Of a stretch of DNA of 64,000 nucleotides, positions 63,306 to 64,000 are shown one piece after another (position 1 is the stretch's first letter; every line of letters begins with the position of its first letter). Location: positions 1 through 64,000 of the forward strand of contig JAECUM010031583.1 of NCBI GenBank assembly GCA_016617855.1, read 5' to 3'. A program made the translations under genes and the position numbers. Source of the DNA: Megalonaias nervosa (Eukaryota; Mollusca; Bivalvia; Unionida; Unionidae). The notes under the pieces were generated by a model. The model was not told the DNA's origin, did no database searches, and was given only the letters and a program-made list of their open reading frames with translations.

Positions 63306-63809
63306 ATGATTCTATATTGTGTTCGATGCAGAGAACCTACCGATACTACTGAATTAACGGCAATAACAACAAAAAATAAAAGACGAGCACTTACAGGCAA
63401 GTGTGTGAAATGTGGCACCAAGAAATATAAGTTTATTCCAACAAAGACAGGTGGGGGAGATATCGCTGCTTCGTTAGGAAAATTACCAGGAACTCCATGG
63501 GCTAAATACCCTGGTGAGAAACATTTACCAGGATATAATTATTGTGGTCCTGGAACTCGTCTTGATATCCGACTTGATGATCAAGATCAACCAAAAACAG
63601 GAGAGTATCCAGTAAATAAGATTGATCAAGCGTGTTACGTTCATGATGTCGCGTATAAAAGTAAAGATTTGCAACAACAACATCTCGCAGATGTGAAATT
63701 GATTCACGCGTTAAATTCTATACCTAATAAATCTCTCAGAGAATCTCTCGCTAGTTTTCTAGTAAAAACTGCTATGAAAGGTAAACTAGTGTTAGGGGCT
63801 GGTAATTAA
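63306..63809 (+). CDS. Zinc-ribbon plus phospholipase A2-like protein
   Basis: 167 codons from ATG 63306; the longer frame upstream is antisense to the ATPase. N-terminal zinc ribbon with Cys5, Cys8, Cys33 and Cys36. PLA2 domain: PGYNYCGPGTRLD (Ca-binding-loop-like, residues 76-87), catalytic His-Asp at 113-114 in CYVHDVAYK, and Asp129. Same general design as the separate zinc-ribbon and PLA2 genes at 29356-30055 in element 2, but fused into one protein. Parvoviral PLA2 domains act in endosomal escape; a comparable role is inferred. Confidence 0.85.
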   Translation: MILYCVRCREPTDTTELTAITTKNKRRALTGKCVKCGTKKYKFIPTKTGGGDIAASLGKLPGTPWAKYPGEKHLPGYNYCGPGTRLDIRLDDQDQPKTGEYPVNKIDQACYVHDVAYKSKDLQQQHLADVKLIHALNSIPNKSLRESLASFLVKTAMKGKLVLGAGN

Positions 63810-63825
63810 TTATATAACTATCATA

Positions 63826-64000
63826 ATGGAATCCGTTTATTATTCCCCGAGAGGATTTTGGAGAGGTAAAGCAGCGATTAGTAAACTCGCCGAAGCAGCA
63901 AAAGTTTCACGTGATGTCGCTGCATCATGGTTAGCACAACAGGCAATATGGCAAATCTTCCTAAGTCCACCTAAAAGAATTCAGTATGCGCATTTTGATG
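63826..64000 (+). CDS. Maverick integrase, N-terminal part (cut by window end)
   Basis: ATG 63826, reading MESVYYSPRGFWRGKAAISK, then LAEAAKVSRDVAASWLAQQA and IWQIFLSPPKRIQYAHFD, the typical N-terminal helical segment that precedes the rve catalytic core in Maverick integrases. The catalytic residues lie beyond the window. A TTATATAAC motif lies at 63810-63818, 7 bp before the start. Follows the PLA2-like gene by 16 bp on the same strand. Confidence 0.85.
   Translation, partial: MESVYYSPRGFWRGKAAISKLAEAAKVSRDVAASWLAQQAIWQIFLSPPKRIQYAHFD

Larger units (their letters stand above)
62428..64000 (+). mobile_element. Maverick/Polinton element 3, left end
   Basis: Begins with a palindromic terminus (62428-62623) and carries packaging ATPase, zinc-ribbon PLA2-like protein and an integrase start; runs off the window. 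Gene order and sequence differ clearly from elements 1 and 2, so it is another family. All visible frames are intact. Confidence 0.85.

Overview
The window looks like animal (metazoan) genomic DNA: AT-rich, gene-poor, full of micro- and minisatellites, tRNA-derived SINEs, an L2/CR1-like LINE, a Penelope-like fragment, and three copies of virus-like Maverick/Polinton DNA transposons. No host protein-coding gene could be recognised. A marine invertebrate, perhaps a bivalve mollusc, is a plausible host judging from the repeat types, but this is inference only.

Layout. (1) 1-5435: right-hand part of Maverick element 1. It holds the protein-primed type-B DNA polymerase (frameshifted), a conserved 131-codon downstream ORF, subterminal tandem repeats, a 98-codon reverse-strand ORF and a terminal palindrome. 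(2) 5436-12306: a very large 41/43-bp minisatellite, interrupted at 10988-12112 by a decayed Penelope-like retroelement (RT C-terminus plus GIY-YIG). (3) 12307-20258: old repeats (SINE, decayed integrase-core transposon, LTR-like dispersed repeats, short tandem repeats). (4) 20259-41840: Maverick element 2, complete end to end (about 21.6 kb), with 264-267 bp terminal inverted repeats and a 5-6 bp target duplication. (5) 41846-58700: non-coding host DNA with many tandem repeats and two copies of one SINE in opposite orientation. (6) 59095-62330: a minisatellite followed by a heavily decayed non-LTR retrotransposon (endonuclease, RT, RNase H). (7) 62428-64000: left end of a third, different Maverick with intact-looking packaging ATPase, zinc-ribbon/phospholipase A2-like protein and the start of an integrase.

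Element 2 carries the full virion and replication set. On the minus strand near the left end are a two-helix membrane protein, a long unknown protein and a phage-fibre-like protein with a discoidin-like end. On the plus strand follow the packaging ATPase, a coiled-coil protein, penton-type minor capsid, hydrophobic and basic core-like peptides, major capsid, adenain-like protease, zinc ribbon, PLA2-like protein, integrase with chromodomain, small ORFs and DNA polymerase. An HNH endonuclease lies on the minus strand just before the polymerase. Many genes carry one indel or stop, often at A/T homopolymers, so this copy is either decaying or affected by assembly indels; in-frame nonsense codons favour at least some real decay. 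An L2-like LINE with an almost open ORF sits inside the polymerase gene, so it came later.

The most unusual features are the termini, where all three elements end in a roughly 185-196 bp imperfect palindrome starting with AG; a 42-bp hairpin module shared by the element 2 TIRs and the spot just after the polymerase stop; and the tail-fibre-like gene.
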